From: Sulfitobacter sp. W027
GTDB lineage: Bacteria; Pseudomonadota; Alphaproteobacteria; Rhodobacterales; Rhodobacteraceae
Assembly: GCF_025143985.1 (NCBI RefSeq)
Contig: NZ_CP083564.1
Location: forward strand, 931,501-995,500
Direction: 5' to 3'
Length of the DNA stretch: 64,000 bases
Under the pieces are notes generated by a model, which ran no database searches, was not told where the DNA came from, and saw only the letters and a program-made list of their open reading frames with translations. Numbering within the stretch: position 1 is the stretch's first letter; each line of letters starts with the position of its first letter. The position numbers were made by a program, and so were the translations under genes. Positions 55,702 to 64,000 of the stretch are shown here, piece by piece.

Positions 55702-56439
55702 TCACTCGTAGGTGGTGGTGTCTTCGCCGAACCACTTCTTGAGCATCTCGTTCAGCGAGCCGTCTTCCTTCATCTCGGTAATGACAGCGTCGAATGTGTC
55801 GCGCAGTTCAGTGTCGGACTGGCGCAGACCCATGCCGATGCCACCGCCGAGCGGCACATCTTCGCCCACGAACATCAGTTCGCCGCCGGATTCCTCGACG
55901 ATTGGCACGAGGTAATCTTTGTCGGCGAAGACCGCATCCGCTTCGCCATTACGCACGGCGGCAACGGTCTCTTCGGGTGTCGCGAATTCGATCAGCGTGG
56001 CACCGCTTTCGGCGACATAGCCCGCCTGGATGGTCGCGGTCTGGCCGGCAACAACGCCGCCTTCGAGGTTCGCGTCCTCAGAAGCCGCGACATAGGCCGA
56101 GGCGGTGGGCGGGTAGTAGTTCTGCGTGAAGGCGATGACTTCTTTGCGCTCGTCGGTGATGCTCATGCCCGCCATGATGGTGTCATAGTTGCTCGACACG
56201 AGGTTGGGGATGATGCTGTCCCAGTCGTTCTTGACCCATTCGCAGGTCAGTTCGGCGCGTTTGCACAGCTCGTCGCCCAACTCGCGCTCGAACCCGTCAA
56301 CTTCGCCAGCGTCGTTGATGAAGTTATAGGGAGGGTAGGCGCCCTCGGTGCCCATGCGGATGGTTTTGCCATGGGCTTCGGCAAAGGCCATGCCGGCGGT
56401 GAGGCTTAGTGCGGCTGTCGCAAGTAGGATTTTTTTCAT
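55702..56439 (-). CDS. ABC transporter substrate-binding protein
   Basis: A 245-residue periplasmic binding protein of SBP family 3 (HisJ/ArgT/octopine type). The signal peptide is MKKILLATAALSLTAGMAFA; the ligand-binding pocket sequence GTEGAYPPYNFINDAGEVDG and DWDSIIPNLVSSNYDTIMAG and the lobe-2 GQTATIQAGYVAE are typical of polar amino acid or opine binders. Conserved acidic pocket residues are consistent with a cationic ligand, which fits a polyamine- or amino-acid-derived amine, but the ligand is not proven. Confidence 0.93.
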   Translation of the reverse strand: MKKILLATAALSLTAGMAFAEAHGKTIRMGTEGAYPPYNFINDAGEVDGFERELGDELCKRAELTCEWVKNDWDSIIPNLVSSNYDTIMAGMSITDERKEVIAFTQNYYPPTASAYVAASEDANLEGGVVAGQTATIQAGYVAESGATLIEFATPEETVAAVRNGEADAVFADKDYLVPIVEESGGELMFVGEDVPLGGGIGMGLRQSDTELRDTFDAVITEMKEDGSLNEMLKKWFGEDTTTYE

Positions 56440-56464
56440 TAGGTGTCTCCCTTTGGTTTTTTAT

Positions 56465-57256
56465 TTACGCAGGCTGGGTTGCCGATAGGAACCCACGCAG
56501 ACGTTCCGATTTGGGCGCGCCGAAAAGCTCCTCGGGCGTCCCTTGTTCTTCGATCAGACCTTGGTGCAGGAACACGACATGGTCGCTGACGTCAGCGGCC
56601 AGTTTCATGTCATGGGTCACGATCACCATCGTGCGCCCCTCTGTGGCGAGGTCTTTGATAACTTTGACAACTTCCTGTTCAAGCTCGGGATCAAGCGCGC
56701 TTGTCGGCTCATCAAACAGCAGCGCCTCGGGCTCCATGCAGAGCGCGCGAGCGATGGCCGCGCGCTGTTGCTGGCCGCCGGACAGTTGGGCGGGGTAGGC
56801 GTCGCATTTATCGCCGATACCAACTTTTTCGAGATAGCCGCGTGCGGCGCGCTCGACCTCGGCGCGGTCGCGGCCCAAGACGGTCAGCGGCGCTTCCATC
56901 ACGTTTTGCAGGATCGACATATGTGCCCAGAGGTTAAACTGTTGGAACACCATCGACAGATTCGTGCGGATGCGCAGCACCTGTTTGGCATCTGCCGGGC
57001 AGCGATGGTGGCCATCGCCTTTCCAGCGGACCGGCTCACCTTTGAAGATGACTTCGCCCTGCTGGCTGTCTTCCAGCAGATTACAGCAGCGCAACAAGGT
57101 CGATTTACCAGAGCCCGAGGATCCGATCAGCGAGATAACATGGCCACGGGGGGCCGTCAGGTCGACCCCTTTGAGAACCTCCAGCGCGCCATAGGCTTTG
57201 TGAAGGTTCTTGATCTGGATAACCGGGGTATCTGTCGTCACGGAAACTGTCGCCAA
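56465..57256 (-). CDS. ABC transporter ATP-binding protein
   Basis: A 263-residue ABC ATPase of the polar amino acid transporter group. Walker A is GSSGSGKST, the signature LSGGQQQR, Walker B ALLFDEPTSALD and the H-loop VTHD. It has the longer mid-region (KWKGD... through PADAKQVLRIRTNLSMVFQQ) common in HisP-like opine/amino acid importers. It is the promoter-proximal gene of the operon: ATPase, binding protein, two permeases, then the catabolic enzymes. Confidence 0.94.
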   Translation of the reverse strand: MATVSVTTDTPVIQIKNLHKAYGALEVLKGVDLTAPRGHVISLIGSSGSGKSTLLRCCNLLEDSQQGEVIFKGEPVRWKGDGHHRCPADAKQVLRIRTNLSMVFQQFNLWAHMSILQNVMEAPLTVLGRDRAEVERAARGYLEKVGIGDKCDAYPAQLSGGQQQRAAIARALCMEPEALLFDEPTSALDPELEQEVVKVIKDLATEGRTMVIVTHDMKLAADVSDHVVFLHQGLIEEQGTPEELFGAPKSERLRGFLSATQPA

Positions 57257-57352
57257 TCTGTCATTTCAGTGCGCTATAAAGCGACGAATCGACACAGATT
57301 GCAACGCAGACTTTCGCCTCTGTCGCCTCGCTGCGCCGATGATTACGCTAGG

Positions 57353-57793
57353 TCAACTTTCCTTAGCGACGCGCTGGCGGGCCATGGCGCTGTCGGTGTC
57401 GGTCACACCCAGAAGGTTCGACACCAGCCGCAGCAGCGCGTCTTCTTCGTCCGAGCGGCTGCCGTCGGCCAAAACCACCTGCCAAAGCGCTTCGATGACC
57501 TCCAAACGACGTTCATAGGGAACGGCATCCTTGATCGCGCGGGTAAAGCGCACGGTGTCGGGGGCTTGGGCCTCAAGCTCTTCGGCCTCATTGCGCAGGG
57601 CGGTGGCATCGGCCTCATTGAGGCCATAGCGCTCAGCCGCGATCCGGTCGATCAAGCGCCGCTCGCTCATCGCATAGTCATTGTCGGACCGGGCGATCCG
57701 TACCAAAAGCGCGGTCAGCGCGAGGCGGGCGTCATTGTCGGCCAATGGGTCGGGCTCGGGCTGGGTCAGCCGTTTGAGAAAGTCACCAAACAT
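57353..57793 (-). CDS. TerB-family protein
   Basis: A 146-residue TerB-like helical protein without signal peptide. It matches the acidic TerB pattern: LALTALLVRIARSDNDYAMS and LIDRIAAERYGLN in the first half and VLADGSRSDEEDALLRLVSN in the second. TerB-like proteins are tied to tellurite or stress responses or, with J domains, to chaperones. It lies 63 bases downstream of a homologous gene on the same strand (57857-58303). Confidence 0.85.
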   Translation of the reverse strand: MFGDFLKRLTQPEPDPLADNDARLALTALLVRIARSDNDYAMSERRLIDRIAAERYGLNEADATALRNEAEELEAQAPDTVRFTRAIKDAVPYERRLEVIEALWQVVLADGSRSDEEDALLRLVSNLLGVTDTDSAMARQRVAKES

Positions 57794-57856
57794 AAGTGCG
57801 TTATCATCCTGCTGCGGGGAAGGCTGCTCCGCCTCGGCCCGGGGTGAAAGAGATTG

Positions 57857-58303
57857 TCAAAGCGTATTCAAAGCGTTGGCGCGGGCCGCGGCCATGTCCT
57901 CATCCGAGAGGCCAAGCGCGGTTTCAATGGCGACAAGCTGAATTTCCTCGTCATCGTTGCGCGCCCCGTCCGAGAGAGCCACTTGCCACATCGCCTCCCC
58001 CAAAGCTTTGCGGTCGGCATAGTCGACCTCTTCGCGCAGAATGCGGGTGAACTCCGGCGTGCCGGGGGCGTCGCGCTCCAGTGCTTCGCAAGTGGCGCGC
58101 AGTTTCGCCGCCTCGATGGGTTTGAGCCCGAAGGTCCGTGCCAAAATCCGGTCAATCTGGCCGATCTCAGAGGCGCGGTAGTTGCGATCAGCGAAGGCCA
58201 CACGCACCAAAAGCGCGCCCAAAGCCAATTGGGCATTGGGCTGCGGTAAAGGTTTCGGCTGTGCCTTGCGGCGGGGGAACAGTCGGTTCAGCATGGGGCT
58301 CAC
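57857..58303 (-). CDS. TerB-family protein, tandem paralogue
   Basis: A 148-residue TerB-like protein that aligns with its neighbour: LALGALLVRVAFADRNYRAS vs LALTALLVRIARSDNDYAMS, then VALSDGARNDDEEIQLVAIE. The first ~25 residues are basic and Pro-rich (FPRRKAQPKPLPQPN) and probably disordered. The tandem is likely a local duplication; both lack the J domain of the related protein at 4464-5144. Confidence 0.85.
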   Translation of the reverse strand: MSPMLNRLFPRRKAQPKPLPQPNAQLALGALLVRVAFADRNYRASEIGQIDRILARTFGLKPIEAAKLRATCEALERDAPGTPEFTRILREEVDYADRKALGEAMWQVALSDGARNDDEEIQLVAIETALGLSDEDMAAARANALNTL

Positions 58304-58379
58304 TTATTCAGGTGGAAACGGATTTGCCAAAAGGGAAACTGCGCATGGAAGGCAGTGGTTCCTAGAAACAGCCAGAGGG

Positions 58380-58673
58380 CTAGCTGTCATAGCCCTCAAC
58401 GATCACTAAAGACCCATCCGCGACATTTAGGCGGATGTCTTTCGCGCGCTGGTAGCCGGGGCTTTCATAGCAGGCGACCGCATCGGCGTAGCTGTCGAAT
58501 TCCAAGACCACTGTGCGGGCACGCATTTGACCTTCGCGGACCTGTTGGGTGCCGCCACGCACAAGGAACCGTGCGCCGTAATCTGCGAATGGTTTGGCAT
58601 TGGCGGCGCGGTATTTGTCATAAATCGCAGTGTCGTGGATATCCATGGTGGCGATCCAATAGCCCTTTGGCAT
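58380..58673 (-). CDS. DUF1330 family protein
   Basis: A 97-residue dimeric ferredoxin-like (Dabb-related) DUF1330 protein: KGYWIATMDIHDTAIYDKYR, VLEFDSYADAVACYESPGYQ and LVIVEGYDS are the conserved strands and helix. The function is unknown; no catalytic residues are obvious. It lies 3 bases after rlmJ on the same strand and is probably co-transcribed. Confidence 0.9.
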   Translation of the reverse strand: MPKGYWIATMDIHDTAIYDKYRAANAKPFADYGARFLVRGGTQQVREGQMRARTVVLEFDSYADAVACYESPGYQRAKDIRLNVADGSLVIVEGYDS

Positions 58674-58676
58674 CTG

Positions 58677-59468
58677 TTATCTCTCCTGTTGGGTCAAAGT
58701 GGCGAAACGGGCGGTGAGGTTCTGCGCCTCAGTTTCCATCCCGTAGGGGGGATTGATCACGAACATGCCCGAGCCAACCATGCCATGACCGGGCCGCGCG
58801 GGCGGAAAGCGCACCTCGTGGCGCAGCGCATCGGGATGGTTAGCGGTGAGTGTGTCGAGCATCGGTACATGCGCGCGACTGGTCAGGATCGGATACCACA
58901 GGGCGATGATCCCGACGTTCCACGCGCGATGTAGCTTGGCGATCTGGCGCGGGATCGTCTCGTAATCGGTTTTGATCTCATAGCTGGGATCGATCAGCAG
59001 CATGCCCCGGCGCGGAGTTGGCGGGGTCAGGGCAAAGGCCATCTCGAACCCGTCGCTGAGGTGACATTTGGCCGGGTAGGGCGACATCGCCAGATCAAGC
59101 GCGCTGTGTTCTTGGGGGTGCAACTCGGCCAGATGGATGCGGTCATCGGGGCGCAGCAGCTTGGCGGCCAGCAGCGGTGAGCCGGGGTAGGCGCGGGGGC
59201 CGTGGGTCTCGCGCAGGTCTTCCAGAACCTGTCTGTAGGGGTGATCGGGGGCGAACCATTTGGCGACCTTGTCGATGCCTTGCCGCGCCTCGCCGGTCTT
59301 TTCCGCTGCCGCATCAGACAGGTCATAGAGCGCCCGTCCGGCATGGGTTTCCAGATAGGTGAGCGGTTTGTCCTTGCGGGTGAGGTACGACAGCATCCAC
59401 GCCAGCAGCGCGTGTTTCTGTACGTCTGCAAGGTTTCCGGCGTGGTAGATGTGTTGATAGCTGAGCAT
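58677..59468 (-). CDS. rlmJ: 23S rRNA (adenine(2030)-N6)-methyltransferase RlmJ
   Basis: A 263-residue SAM-dependent methyltransferase. The N-terminal MLSYQHIYHAGNLADVQKH and the catalytic IDPSYEIK (DPPY-like) are the hallmarks of RlmJ, with THAGRALYDLSD in the SAM-binding region. The enzyme methylates A2030 of 23S rRNA. The length is close to the E. coli enzyme (280). A DUF1330 gene follows. Confidence 0.92.
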   Translation of the reverse strand: MLSYQHIYHAGNLADVQKHALLAWMLSYLTRKDKPLTYLETHAGRALYDLSDAAAEKTGEARQGIDKVAKWFAPDHPYRQVLEDLRETHGPRAYPGSPLLAAKLLRPDDRIHLAELHPQEHSALDLAMSPYPAKCHLSDGFEMAFALTPPTPRRGMLLIDPSYEIKTDYETIPRQIAKLHRAWNVGIIALWYPILTSRAHVPMLDTLTANHPDALRHEVRFPPARPGHGMVGSGMFVINPPYGMETEAQNLTARFATLTQQER

Positions 59469-59786
59469 GGCTCAAGGTGTAGCGGAGTGGTTGGCGGGTG
59501 CAACGCGAAAGAGTGGGAGCTAAGGGCCAGCGCCTGTCCGCGGGTGGGCGACCCAAACCGCGATCCATGCCACTTTATGGTGCTACCGTGATGTGTTCTC
59601 GCAAAAGTATGCGCCCGTCGCGAAATCGCCTACCCAACGCACCGCAGGTGCGCCGAATGAATGATGGCACGCCTACGGCGTGGCGGGCGGGCAGGCGATG
59701 GCCCGGCGCCTGCGGCTTGATTCCGAGCCTGATGGTGGGTGCTAGAAAGAGATAAGGCCAGGCGTTTAACGCACGGGCCTTAAAAC
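59469..59786. other. Intergenic region rlmJ-pyrG
   Basis: This 318-base gap separates the rlmJ start from the pyrG stop. I see no tRNA-like cloverleaf and no credible coding frame. It contains several GC-rich inverted segments, for example GCACC-GCA-GGTGC (59639-59651) and GCCTAC-GGCGT-like pieces near 59673. I would call it non-coding; it includes the rlmJ promoter on the minus strand. Confidence 0.5.
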
Positions 59787-61430
59787 TTATACCAACCGCG
59801 ACACATCCTTCGCCGCGCGCACAAAATCCTTGAACAAAGGATGCGGCTCAAAGGGCTTGGACTTCAGCTCAGGGTGAAACTGCACCCCAATAAACCACGG
59901 GTGATCCGACCACTCGACGATCTCGGGCAGCTTGCCGTCGGGCGACATGCCCGAGAACTTCAACCCGGCCTTCTCAAGCTGGTCCTTATAGGCGATATCA
60001 ACCTCATAGCGGTGGCGGTGACGCTCATCAATCGTGGTGGTGCCATAGGCTTCGGCCACGCGCGACCCTTCGACCAGCGTCGCGTCATAGGCCCCCAAAC
60101 GCATGGTGCCGCCTTTGTCGTCGTCCACTTTACGCGCGACTTTGTGGTTGCCCTGCACCCATTCCTTGAGGTGGTACACAACCGGCTCGAACCGTTTCTT
60201 GCCCGCCTCATGGTCGAACTCTTCGGAGCCAGCTGTCTTCAGCCCGGCTACATTGCGCGCTGCTTCGATCACCGCCATCTGCATGCCAAGGCAGATGCCC
60301 AGATAGGGCACCTTATGTTCACGCGCATATTGCGCGGCCTTGATCTTGCCTTCGGTGCCACGCTCGCCAAAGCCCCCGGGGACGAGGATCGCGTGGAACC
60401 CTTCGAGGTGCGGGCCGGGGTCTTCGCTGTCGAAAATCTCGGCATCGACCCATTCGACTTTGACCTTCACACGGTTGGCCATGCCCCCATGGGTCAGCGC
60501 CTCGGCGATGGATTTATAGGCATCTTCAAGCTGAGTGTATTTGCCGACGATGGCGACTTTGACTTCGCCCTCGGGGTTATAAATACGGTCCGCGACATCT
60601 TCCCAACGGCGCAGGTTTGGCTTGGGCGCAGGAGTGATCTGGAAGGCATCCAGTACCGCTTGGTCCAGCCCCTCGCGGTGGTAGGCCAAGGGCGCTTCGT
60701 AGATCGACTTGAGGTCTTGCGCGGCAATGACTGAGTCCGGACGTACGTTGCAGAACAGGGCCAGCTTTTCACGCTCTTTGGCGGGGATCGGACCCTCGGA
60801 ACGGCAGACCAGAATGTCAGGCGCGATACCGATGGAGCGCAGTTCTTTGACCGAGTGCTGTGTCGGCTTGGTCTTCAACTCACCGCTGGCCTTAACAAAG
60901 GGCAACAGCGTCAGATGCATGAAGATACACTGCCCGCGCGGCTTGTCTTGGCTGAACTGACGGATTGCCTCAAAGAAGGGCAGGCCTTCGATATCGCCCA
61001 CGGTGCCGCCGATTTCACACAGCATGAAGTCGACTTCATCACCGCCGATGTCGAGGAAGTCTTTGATCTCGTTGGTTACATGGGGGATCACCTGAATGGT
61101 CTTGCCCAAGTAATCGCCGCGACGCTCTTTCTCCAACACGTTAGAGTAGACCCGACCAGAGCTGATGCTGTCGGTCTTGCGCGCAGCCACGCCGGTAAAA
61201 CGCTCGTAGTGACCAAGGTCGAGATCGGTCTCTGCGCCATCGTCGGTGACGAAAACTTCGCCATGCTCGAAAGGCGACATCGTGCCGGGATCGACGTTCA
61301 GATATGGGTCTAGCTTGCGCAGACGAACTGAAAAACCGCGTGCCTGAAGCAAGGCGCCCAAGGCCGCCGAGGCCAGACCCTTGCCCAGCGACGAGACCAC
61401 ACCGCCTGTGATGAAGATATAGCGTGCCAT
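59787..61430 (-). CDS. pyrG: CTP synthase
   Basis: A 547-residue CTP synthase. The start [18 protein letters not shown] is the usual N terminus and holds the P-loop-like SSLGKG; the [21 protein letters not shown] block and the GATase domain follow. The GATase triad Cys ([11 protein letters not shown]) and His/Glu ([10 protein letters not shown]) are visible. It converts UTP to CTP with glutamine as nitrogen donor. The secG gene lies 179 bases upstream on the same strand. Confidence 0.97.
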   Translation of the reverse strand: MARYIFITGGVVSSLGKGLASAALGALLQARGFSVRLRKLDPYLNVDPGTMSPFEHGEVFVTDDGAETDLDLGHYERFTGVAARKTDSISSGRVYSNVLEKERRGDYLGKTIQVIPHVTNEIKDFLDIGGDEVDFMLCEIGGTVGDIEGLPFFEAIRQFSQDKPRGQCIFMHLTLLPFVKASGELKTKPTQHSVKELRSIGIAPDILVCRSEGPIPAKEREKLALFCNVRPDSVIAAQDLKSIYEAPLAYHREGLDQAVLDAFQITPAPKPNLRRWEDVADRIYNPEGEVKVAIVGKYTQLEDAYKSIAEALTHGGMANRVKVKVEWVDAEIFDSEDPGPHLEGFHAILVPGGFGERGTEGKIKAAQYAREHKVPYLGICLGMQMAVIEAARNVAGLKTAGSEEFDHEAGKKRFEPVVYHLKEWVQGNHKVARKVDDDKGGTMRLGAYDATLVEGSRVAEAYGTTTIDERHRHRYEVDIAYKDQLEKAGLKFSGMSPDGKLPEIVEWSDHPWFIGVQFHPELKSKPFEPHPLFKDFVRAAKDVSRLV

Positions 61431-61609
61431 GTGATCGGAGACCCCCGTGAATTCAAAGTTTGTTGCAGGCAAAAACCAGCCAAACGCGTTGCGGAAAACC
61501 GCAACACCACGGGATTTAAGCCTTACAGGATTCGTGCGTGTGAGGCAAGGCCCGCCGCAACATACAGTTGCGGAACCGGGCCGTGCCTCAAGGTTTTGTG
61601 TTCGTTAGG

Positions 61610-61972
61610 TTAATCGGCCGCAGGGACCAGCGGTGTATTGCCATCCGCAGACGGCGGCAGCAGATCGTCGCCCGCCGGCAGGGCAGGGCTGCCATTCTGG
61701 TTTTGGGCGGGCGGTGTCGCGCTCAGCCGGTCAATGACAGACGAGCCTGCGGATTTTTCCGCCGCGATGATGGTCAGTGTGATCGAGGTGGCAATGAAAC
61801 CGGCTGCAAGGATCCACGTCATCTTGCCTAAAGCAGTCGCAGCAGACCGACCCGAAACAGCGCCGCCGCCGCCACCGATGCCTAGGCCGCCGCCCTCAGA
61901 CCGTTGCAGCAGCACCACGGCGATCAGGCCAAGGGCCAGAATCAAGTGAATGATCAGAACGACATTTTCCAT
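61610..61972 (-). CDS. secG: Preprotein translocase subunit SecG
   Basis: A 120-residue SecG with two hydrophobic helices (MENVVLIIHLILALGLIAVVLLQ and LGKMTWILAAGFIATSITLTI) and the conserved loop RSEGGGLGIGGGGGAVSGRS between them. It joins SecYE to speed up preprotein translocation. The Pro/Asn-rich C-terminal tail is typical of alphaproteobacterial SecG. The start at MENVV is preferred over an upstream ATG because the latter would extend far beyond the family start. Confidence 0.94.
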   Translation of the reverse strand: MENVVLIIHLILALGLIAVVLLQRSEGGGLGIGGGGGAVSGRSAATALGKMTWILAAGFIATSITLTIIAAEKSAGSSVIDRLSATPPAQNQNGSPALPAGDDLLPPSADGNTPLVPAAD

Positions 61973-62308
61973 GGGTACGACAGCTTTCGGTTTTGGTTGG
62001 CGGGTATCTATTCGTCTTTGTCCATGGGGGCAAGGGTGGATTGCCGCGCAACGGCGATCGGATTGGACAGGGGACAGCAGGGGTGCCGACAGACAAAGAC
62101 CGCCGCATGGGGGCGACGGTCTTTTGAAGCGGTACTCAACCACAATATGTAAGAGGGCTATCCTGGAATTAAGGTGGTGCAGACTCGCCTCGTAGGATTA
62201 TCATAGCATAAAACGCAGGCAAATTCGCATGGATTGTTTTCAGGGAAATGAATGGATTGACAGTTTTCGGCGATGGACAGCCGAGCGTGCCTCGGGCAAT
62301 CTGCAGTT

Positions 62309-62926
62309 ATGCCCCATGATCATTCAGACCACGACCACCCCCATGCCCTGCTGCCGCCTGAGCCTGCGCTCAGGGTCAAGGCGCTTGAAACGCTGCTGAC
62401 GCGCAAGGGGCTGATCGACCCCGCAGCACTAGATGAGATCATCGACACCTACGAAAACCGCATCGGCCCGCGCAACGGCGCGGAGGTTGTCGCCCGCGCG
62501 TGGAGCGATCCTGACTTTCGCGCGGCACTGCTTGAGGATGCGACCGCCCTGGTGGCCGAGATGGGGTTTTTCGGGCGGCAGGGCGAGCATATGGTCGCGG
62601 TCGAAAATACAGACGAGGTGCATAATATCGTCGTCTGCACCCTGTGCAGTTGTTACCCGTGGCCACTGTTGGGCATCCCGCCGGGTTGGTATAAATCCGA
62701 TGCCTACCGCGCCCGCGTGGTGCGTGAGCCGCGTAAGGTGCTGGCGGAGTTCGGTGTCGAACTGCCCGCCGAGACCGCCGTGCGGGTTTGGGATTCGACG
62801 GCCGAAGTGCGCTATCTGGTGATCCCGCAACGCCCGGCGGGCAGCGAGGGGTTGGACGTCGCCGCATTGGCCGATCTTGTCACCCGCGACAGTATGATTG
62901 GCACCGGATTGGCCAAAGCCCCATGA
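62309..62926 (+). CDS. nthA: Nitrile hydratase alpha subunit, cobalt type
   Basis: A 205-residue nitrile hydratase alpha chain. The metal-binding claw is [10 protein letters not shown] with Cys110, Cys113 and Cys115; Thr between the first two Cys marks the cobalt type rather than iron (Ser). [20 protein letters not shown] is the conserved surface helix. The N terminus is His-rich ([16 protein letters not shown]). The first good start is at 62309; a start at 62273 with a weak ribosome site is possible. It overlaps nthB by 4 bases (ATGA). Confidence 0.92.
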   Translation: MPHDHSDHDHPHALLPPEPALRVKALETLLTRKGLIDPAALDEIIDTYENRIGPRNGAEVVARAWSDPDFRAALLEDATALVAEMGFFGRQGEHMVAVENTDEVHNIVVCTLCSCYPWPLLGIPPGWYKSDAYRARVVREPRKVLAEFGVELPAETAVRVWDSTAEVRYLVIPQRPAGSEGLDVAALADLVTRDSMIGTGLAKAP

Positions 62927-63597
62927 CCCGCGTTCATGATATGGGCGGACGTTTCGGGGATGGCGCGGTGACGCCAGAGGCCGAGGACGTGATCTTTCAC
63001 GCCGATTGGCACCGCCGCGCGTTGGCGCTGACCTTGGCCACGGGTGCTTTAGGCAAATGGAACATCGACGTGTCGCGCCATACCCGCGAATGTCTGGCCC
63101 CGACTGACTATGCCCGGTTCAGCTATTACGAAAAGTGGATCGCCGGGGTGGCAGATATGCTGGTCGCCCGTGGGGTGGTCAGCCGCGAGGAACTCGCGGG
63201 CAGGGCCGATCCTGCGCCCAGCCCGCTGGCGGAAAAAGCGCTAAAGGCGCCGCAGGTGGCTGGGGTGCTGGCCCGTGGCGGCCCGGCGGATCGCCCCTCT
63301 GACATCGCGGCAATCTTTGCGCCCGGTGATGCGGTCGTCACCCGCAAGCGGCCTGAAAACACCATCGTCCCCGGCGGCCACACCCGGCTGCCTGCCTATG
63401 CCGCTGGCGCGAAGGGCCGGGTGCTGCGGCTGCATGGCGCGCATGTCTTACCCGACAGCAACGCTCATGATCTGGGCGAAGCCCCCGAGCCGCTTTATGC
63501 CGTGGCCTTTCCGGCCTCTGAGCTTTGGGCGCATCCCGAACACCCCCGCGATGAGGTCGTGCTCGACCTATGGCAAAGCTATCTGGAGACCCCATGA
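62923..63597 (+). CDS. nthB: Nitrile hydratase beta subunit
   Basis: A 224-residue beta subunit. The N terminus [38 protein letters not shown]... is the conserved NHase beta start (VHDMGG and [11 protein letters not shown]), and the C-terminal SH3-like barrel includes [15 protein letters not shown] and [19 protein letters not shown]. It forms the active alpha-beta interface that hydrates nitriles to amides. Its start and stop overlap the neighbouring subunit genes by 4 bases each (ATGA). Confidence 0.93.
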   Translation: MTRVHDMGGRFGDGAVTPEAEDVIFHADWHRRALALTLATGALGKWNIDVSRHTRECLAPTDYARFSYYEKWIAGVADMLVARGVVSREELAGRADPAPSPLAEKALKAPQVAGVLARGGPADRPSDIAAIFAPGDAVVTRKRPENTIVPGGHTRLPAYAAGAKGRVLRLHGAHVLPDSNAHDLGEAPEPLYAVAFPASELWAHPEHPRDEVVLDLWQSYLETP

Positions 63598-63920
63598 ACG
63601 CCCCGGAACCCGTCTTTGAGGCACCATGGCACGCGCAGCTTTTCGCGCTGACGGTGCATCTGAACGAGAGCGGCCTTTTCGACTGGCCCTTTTGGGCTGA
63701 CCGCTTTGGTGCGACACTCGCCCAACATGGGCTGGCGCGCGAGCTGAACGGTGGAGAAGACTACTTCAACGCATGGCTTGAAACCCTCGAAACCCTGCTG
63801 ATCGATGCGGGCCACGCCCGTCCCGGTGATCTACGCGTCCTACGCAACGGGTGGGAGACCGCCTATCTCAACACGCCGCATGGCGCGCCGGTGCATTTGA
63901 ACGATCCACAGACCGGCTAA
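63594..63920 (+). CDS. Nitrile hydratase accessory protein
   Basis: A 108-residue protein of the nitrile hydratase accessory (activator/P14K) family: PVFEAPWHAQLFALTVHLNE and FDWPFWADRFGATLAQHGLA. It resembles the N-terminal part of the beta subunit and is thought to help cobalt insertion and subunit maturation. The start MNAPEP overlaps nthB by 4 bases; an upstream in-frame Met would lie inside nthB. The remaining 80 bases of the window show no gene. Confidence 0.88.
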   Translation: MNAPEPVFEAPWHAQLFALTVHLNESGLFDWPFWADRFGATLAQHGLARELNGGEDYFNAWLETLETLLIDAGHARPGDLRVLRNGWETAYLNTPHGAPVHLNDPQTG

Positions 63921-64000
63921 ATCCCCTCGCTGGCGCTAGGCACGTTTTTCGAGTTTCACACGCCTGCCACTGTCGCTATACGGGCGCGGGACATCGCAAA

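Noticed and set aside
56543..57847. Long plus-strand frame opposite the ABC ATPase and TerB genes
   Set aside because: It spans two real minus-strand genes and their gap and lacks family motifs.
59469..59786. Possible tRNA or small RNA gene between rlmJ and pyrG
   Set aside because: No cloverleaf or terminal CCA-like structure could be assembled from this gap; the hairpins are short and scattered.

Overview
The window is a high-GC, gene-dense stretch of alphaproteobacterial chromosome. Gene content and arrangement point to a marine-type Rhodobacteraceae (Roseobacter group). Supporting signs are the ppx-ppk-hda-PerM-like block, a short prolyl-tRNA synthetase, the phaZ/phaC-phaP-phaR locus, paired DUF1194 genes, a LdtR/MarR-type regulator, and an opine/polyamine-type ABC transporter next to glutamine-synthetase-like genes. 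No rRNA, tRNA, CRISPR array, insertion sequence or integrase was seen. The only clearly foreign-looking gene is an AT-rich BRCT-domain gene at about 18.4-19.3 kb.

Layout. 0-6.6 kb: the methylmalonyl pathway (3' end of pccA, then methylmalonyl-CoA mutase), with a GNAT enzyme, a TerB/J-domain protein and an EEP-fold hydrolase. 6.6-12.3 kb: polyphosphate turnover (ppx, ppk1), an Hda-like DnaA homologue and an AI-2E/PerM permease, all on the minus strand. 12.4-17.6 kb: pepT, proS, a DUF2937 protein and the LolC/E-LolD lipoprotein exporter. 17.6-22 kb: a lipoprotein with a zinc-peptidase-like motif, the AT-rich BRCT gene, parE and a Phd-Doc toxin-antitoxin pair with a palindromic operator. 22-29.3 kb: an alpha/beta hydrolase, a MATE exporter, an aspartate aminotransferase, an XRE regulator overlapping sdhE, a MarR-type regulator, two DUF1194 genes (one frameshifted) and gloA.

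29.3-38 kb: a surface-lipoprotein exporter (Slam-like barrel) coupled to its likely lipoprotein substrate; thyA-folA; a cytochrome P450; a cold-shock protein; and a complete bufferin-type operon (bufA-bufB-bufC-doxX). That operon would make a post-translationally modified, cysteine-containing copper-binding peptide. 38-47.6 kb: thrS, an MFS transporter, two alpha/beta hydrolases (one without a serine nucleophile), and the polyhydroxyalkanoate locus: depolymerase, synthase, phasin and the PhaR repressor. Identical CTGC-GAT-GCAG motifs lie before phaP and phaR.

47.7-57.3 kb: a minus-strand catabolic operon of a polar amino acid/opine-type ABC transporter, two glutamine-synthetase-family ligases, a class I glutamine amidotransferase-like hydrolase and a FAD amine oxidase. 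This matches a gamma-glutamylation (Puu-like) amine degradation route. A DegT-type aminotransferase follows beyond a strong terminator-like repeat. 57.3-62 kb: two tandem TerB proteins, DUF1330, rlmJ, pyrG and secG. 62.3-63.9 kb: a cobalt-type nitrile hydratase operon (alpha, beta, accessory protein). The genes best supporting further work are the bufferin operon, the Slam/lipoprotein pair, the frameshifted DUF1194 gene, the AT-rich BRCT gene and the PhaR operator set.
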